Shown here piece after piece: positions 63,948 to 64,000 of a DNA stretch of 64,000 bases. The notes under the pieces were generated by a model. It ran no database searches and was not told the DNA's origin. It saw only the letters and a program-made list of their open reading frames with translations. The translations under genes and the position numbers were made by a program. This stretch comes from Cristatella mucedo (Eukaryota > Bryozoa > Phylactolaemata > Cristatellidae). The DNA is taken from NCBI GenBank assembly GCA_009760855.2, contig WPIO01000029.1:3936001-4000000 (forward strand), written 5' to 3'. Positions within the stretch are counted from its first letter, which is position 1. Each line of letters opens with the position of its first letter.

Positions 63948-64000
63948 TATATTTAAATACTCATGATCTAAATACAAATATTATTTACTTTTTGAGAATA

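Overview
The window looks like intergenic and gene-edge DNA from an animal nuclear genome. There is no bacterial-style gene packing. It is full of L2/CR1-type LINE copies with metazoan-style reverse transcriptase and apurinic-type endonuclease motifs, tRNA-derived SINEs, a decayed hAT transposon, many di- and trinucleotide microsatellites and one large CpG-rich block. I cannot name the species. An invertebrate is plausible, but this rests on general appearance only.

Layout. 1-20 kb: AT-leaning sequence with degenerate LINE-A copies, a SINE-B dimer, a SINE-A copy with an (AT)n(GT)n tail, the best LINE-A copy (uninterrupted 660-residue ORF, 12419-14401, minus strand), and a hAT transposase remnant inserted in a LINE-A copy. 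20.4-28.3 kb: a CpG-rich block interrupted by short LINE and SINE insertions. It holds the only host gene I can model with reasonable support, a two-exon gene (25471-25713 and 27403-27771, plus strand) for a 203-residue protein that resembles the FAM89/LURAP1 leucine-repeat adaptor family. Its intron carries G-runs and a tail-to-tail pair of LINE-A fragments. 28-42 kb: nested transposons, including a LINE-B copy running from endonuclease to 3' end (35174-38625, minus), a seven-unit CCCTAAA array inside LINE-B tail debris, and a diverged LINE-C. 42-54 kb: CTG/CAG-rich sequence with no recognised gene, a roughly 235-bp GGA/TCC array, and more LINE-A and LINE-B copies. 54-64 kb: mostly AT-rich, with SINEs, LINE tails and, from about 61.4 kb to the end, a series of broken protein-like reading frames on both strands that I cannot assign.

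How the repeats relate. LINE-A and SINE-A share a 3' stem-loop (outer arms around GCGCC and GGCGC, inner arms around AGAGA and TCTCT) followed by an AT-rich tail. This is the arrangement expected if SINE-A is mobilised by LINE-A-type machinery. Two diverged copies carry paired, structure-keeping substitutions in the outer stem. SINE-B has its own tRNA-like head and a different 3' end. LINE-B ends in a CATTA pentamer repeat. Several LINE-A copies sit tail-to-tail or nested, which suggests that AT-rich tails attract later insertions.

Limits: everything was read by eye. No alignment, database search, codon statistics or fold calculation was run. Repeat boundaries are approximate to about 5-20 bases, and family names A, B and C are local labels.
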